Made by a program: the position numbers and the translations under genes. Shown here piece after piece: positions 5,483 through 6,332 of a stretch of 6,332 nucleotides of DNA. Positions within the stretch are counted from its first letter, which is position 1; every line of letters begins with the position of its first letter. Origin of the DNA: Candidatus Latescibacterota bacterium (GTDB lineage Bacteria > Latescibacterota > MVCY01); assembly GCA_030629295.1 (NCBI GenBank), contig DAOVPH010000097.1, positions 1-6,332 of the forward strand. Reading direction: 5' to 3'. The notes under the pieces are model-generated. The model saw nothing but the letters and a program-made list of their open reading frames with translations. It did no database searches and was not told the DNA's origin.

Positions 5483-6332
5483 TTAAGGTCTTCCAAATCC
5501 TCTACCATGCCCACCAGGACCAGGCATAGCTTGCCTTGCTTGTTCAGATCTTCTAATAACTACTTTATCCCCCTCTTTTAACCCCTCTTTTATCTCGACT
5601 TTTACATCATCCTCAAGTCCTGTTACTACAGGTTGAGAAACGGGTTTCCCATTCTTTATCAACATTACCGTCGTACGGCCATCTATCTCCACGATTGCCT
5701 CCTTGGGCACACAAAGGACGTTTTCGGCCTTTCCAATGATAATATCCAAGTCTGCGGTCATACCGGGTTTGATTATTCCGATTGCCGTTCGCCCTTCCTC
5801 GGTCGGCTGGCTAAGTGGAGCTATGGGCTGTGAAGGGCGCTCCTCTGGTAACTCCGCGCCGTATTCCTTAAGTTTTTTTCGCAGGGCATCTTGGATCTCC
5901 ACACGACTGGCGCCTTGCTTTCGCAGGCCTTGACTTTCCTTACGGATGGCGGCACGCTGTTTCTCAGTCAACTGTGCGAAAGCACGTTCGTCAAGATGTG
6001 AGCGTCGGACTTTTGGCAGTTCCACCTGTGCAGGGACGCGAACAGAACCTAAGATTTCCACCTCCACGGAATAGACCACGATATTTTGCTTAACCGTTCC
6101 TGCTGGAGCTATCTTTTTGACTCTTCCGTGGTACACCTGACCTCTTATGGCATCAAATCCAATATCTACGGTCTGTCCGGCTTTTACCTTGATAATATCC
6201 ACCTCATTGATCTCTGCCCTCACAATCATCCTCCTCAGCTCAGCTATCGTCATGATAGGTGTGCCTCCGCCGCCATACGCTTGAGTTCCCGAAGTAATCA
6301 TCTCTCCTTTCTCAACGTTTAGATTAGTAACT
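5483..6332 (-). CDS. macA: MacA-like periplasmic adaptor (HlyD/RND membrane-fusion family), N-terminus outside window
   Basis: The frame is open to the right edge. The ATG at 6301 is internal: the codons before it (VTNLNVEKGE) read as the second half of the lipoyl domain. The signal or membrane anchor, coiled-coil hairpin and first lipoyl half must lie beyond 6332. Counting from Met 6301, residues 1-20 complete the lipoyl domain (Gly-rich loop, then TPIMTIA). Residues 21-84 begin the beta-barrel domain with the family-typical MIVRAEINEVDI. Residues 172-190 (IGIIKPGMTADLDIII) finish it, and 191-250 form the membrane-proximal domain (VLCVPKEAIV, then GLKEGDKVVI). A Gly/Pro-rich tail ends the protein. 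In the cell it would bridge MacB and a TolC-like channel. Odd: residues about 85-171 are a charged, helical insertion where ordinary MacA has a short loop. The family is certain; equivalence to E. coli MacA is an inference from the macB neighbour. Confidence 0.92.
   Translation of the reverse strand, partial: VTNLNVEKGEMITSGTQAYGGGGTPIMTIAELRRMIVRAEINEVDIIKVKAGQTVDIGFDAIRGQVYHGRVKKIAPAGTVKQNIVVYSVEVEILGSVRVPAQVELPKVRRSHLDERAFAQLTEKQRAAIRKESQGLRKQGASRVEIQDALRKKLKEYGAELPEERPSQPIAPLSQPTEEGRTAIGIIKPGMTADLDIIIGKAENVLCVPKEAIVEIDGRTTVMLIKNGKPVSQPVVTGLEDDVKVEIKEGLKEGDKVVIRRSEQARQAMPGPGGHGRGFGRP

Noticed and set aside
4999..5529. Plus-strand 176-codon open frame across the start of macB and the end of macA
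   Set aside because: It lies antisense to the intact ATPase domain and runs through the intergenic gap. No motif is visible and the opposite strand is clearly coding.
6299..6301. ATG at 6301 as the true start of the adaptor gene
   Set aside because: The frame stays open to the window edge, and the preceding codons encode the conserved lipoyl-domain half. Starting here would leave a protein without export signal, hairpin or complete lipoyl domain.

Overview
The window looks like chromosomal DNA of a bacterium of intermediate G+C (local stretches range from about 35% to 58%). The MacA/MacB-type exporter implies a cell envelope with an outer membrane, so a Gram-negative (diderm) organism is likely. 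The gene set (a small nitroreductase, a stand-alone RecD2 helicase, one tRNA gene and an exporter operon) would fit many poorly sampled phyla. I make no genus or phylum call.

Left half, + strand. A few codons of a possible upstream gene may end at 64. A strong Shine-Dalgarno then leads a compact nitroreductase-family flavoprotein (116-628). About 200 non-coding bases follow. They hold several perfect G+C-rich inverted repeats, some of which can pair in two mutually exclusive ways. Next comes a complete RecD2-type SF1B DNA helicase (828-2981). It has no visible Shine-Dalgarno, and an in-frame stop two codons upstream fixes its start.

Middle. A perfect 12-bp stem-loop (3053-3088) separates recD2 from a convergent, minus-strand tRNA-Glu(UUC) gene with encoded CCA (3097-3172). 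That tRNA has a good sigma70-type promoter of its own at 3224-3252. The stretch from 3253 to 3423 shows nothing I can name.

Right half, - strand. A two-gene exporter operon is read from the right edge towards the middle: a MacA-like periplasmic adaptor (cut by the window edge, 5483 to beyond 6332), then a full-length MacB-type ABC transporter (3424-5418). The adaptor should link the MacB dimer in the inner membrane to a TolC-like outer-membrane channel, which is not in the window. The substrate cannot be read from the sequence.

Most worth a second look: (i) the structured, possibly bistable leader before recD2; (ii) an insertion of about 85 residues in the adaptor's beta-barrel domain that carries a helical LTxxQR...GAS...EI motif; (iii) patchy base composition inside macA and macB, with third-codon-position G+C falling from about 65% to about 23% within macB. 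I see no convincing new multi-gene system; these are local oddities in otherwise recognisable genes.
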